Source: Garra rufa
Taxonomy: Eukaryota > Chordata > Actinopteri > Cypriniformes > Cyprinidae
Reading direction: 5' to 3'
Length of the DNA stretch: 64,000 bases
Assembly (NCBI RefSeq): GCF_049309525.1
Contig: NC_133371.1
Coordinates: 38,818,035 to 38,882,034 of the forward strand
The translations under genes and the position numbers were made by a program. Shown in pieces: positions 63,971 to 64,000 of the stretch (position 1 is the stretch's first letter; each line of letters starts with the position of its first letter). A model generated the notes under the pieces. That model was given only the letters and a program-made list of their open reading frames with translations, searched no databases and was not told where the DNA came from.

Positions 63971-64000
63971 CTGTAGTTTAGTAAAGTATATTGAATTAAT

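Noticed and set aside
54886..63970. Tandem array of separate zinc-finger genes
   Set aside because: Each ORF starts after an acceptor and ends at a donor, with half fingers at both edges and no start or stop codons of its own; they are exons of one protein.
2584..63970. Gene might be Bassoon (bsn)
   Set aside because: PDZ, C2A and C2B exons follow in frame; Bassoon has none of them.

Overview
This is one vertebrate gene on the minus strand, seen from its 3' end (left) to a point inside its 5' half (right edge). The product is Piccolo (PCLO, also called Aczonin), the giant presynaptic active-zone scaffold. The 13 C-terminal exons, where the PDZ, C2A and C2B domains lie, match the family almost residue by residue. 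The host is a teleost, most likely a cyprinid-type fish: the introns are AT-rich and full of fold-back MITEs and Tc1-like and hAT-like remnants of the kinds typical of such genomes. I cannot tell pcloa from pclob.

I resolved 30 coding exons from splice sites and reading frame. From 5' to 3' they run from 63970 down to 2584. All junctions keep frame, and the sum is 20,388 coding bases, i.e. 6,795 codons plus a TAA stop. The N-terminus and start codon lie beyond the right edge. Mammalian Piccolo is about 5,000-5,200 residues in total, so this protein is clearly larger.

Layout: 54.9-64.0 kb holds eight tandem, symmetric (phase 0-0) exons. Each begins with the last quarter of a Piccolo/Bassoon-type zinc finger and ends with the first three quarters of the next. 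With the exon at 41.2-41.7 kb they make eight complete fingers plus the tail of a ninth; mammals have two. A 13-kb repeat-bearing intron follows (41.7-54.9 kb). Three large exons at 30.5-41.1 kb encode the central scaffold: acidic, proline-rich and PxDLT-motif segments and two coiled-coil regions. From 26.1 to 2.6 kb, 18 small exons encode the PDZ domain, the C2A domain (with a 27-nt microexon matching the known alternatively spliced 9-residue insert), a linker, and C2B. Bases 1-2583 are 3' UTR and possibly flank.

How the parts work together: in known Piccolo the fingers bind PRA1 and Siah1, coiled coils bind CAST/ELKS, Munc13 and Bassoon, PxDLS-like motifs bind CtBP1, and PDZ and C2A link to cAMP-GEFII, RIM and Ca2+ sensing. 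The notable point here is the amplified, modular, splice-compatible zinc-finger array with its repeated FGFG and RKGS linker motifs.
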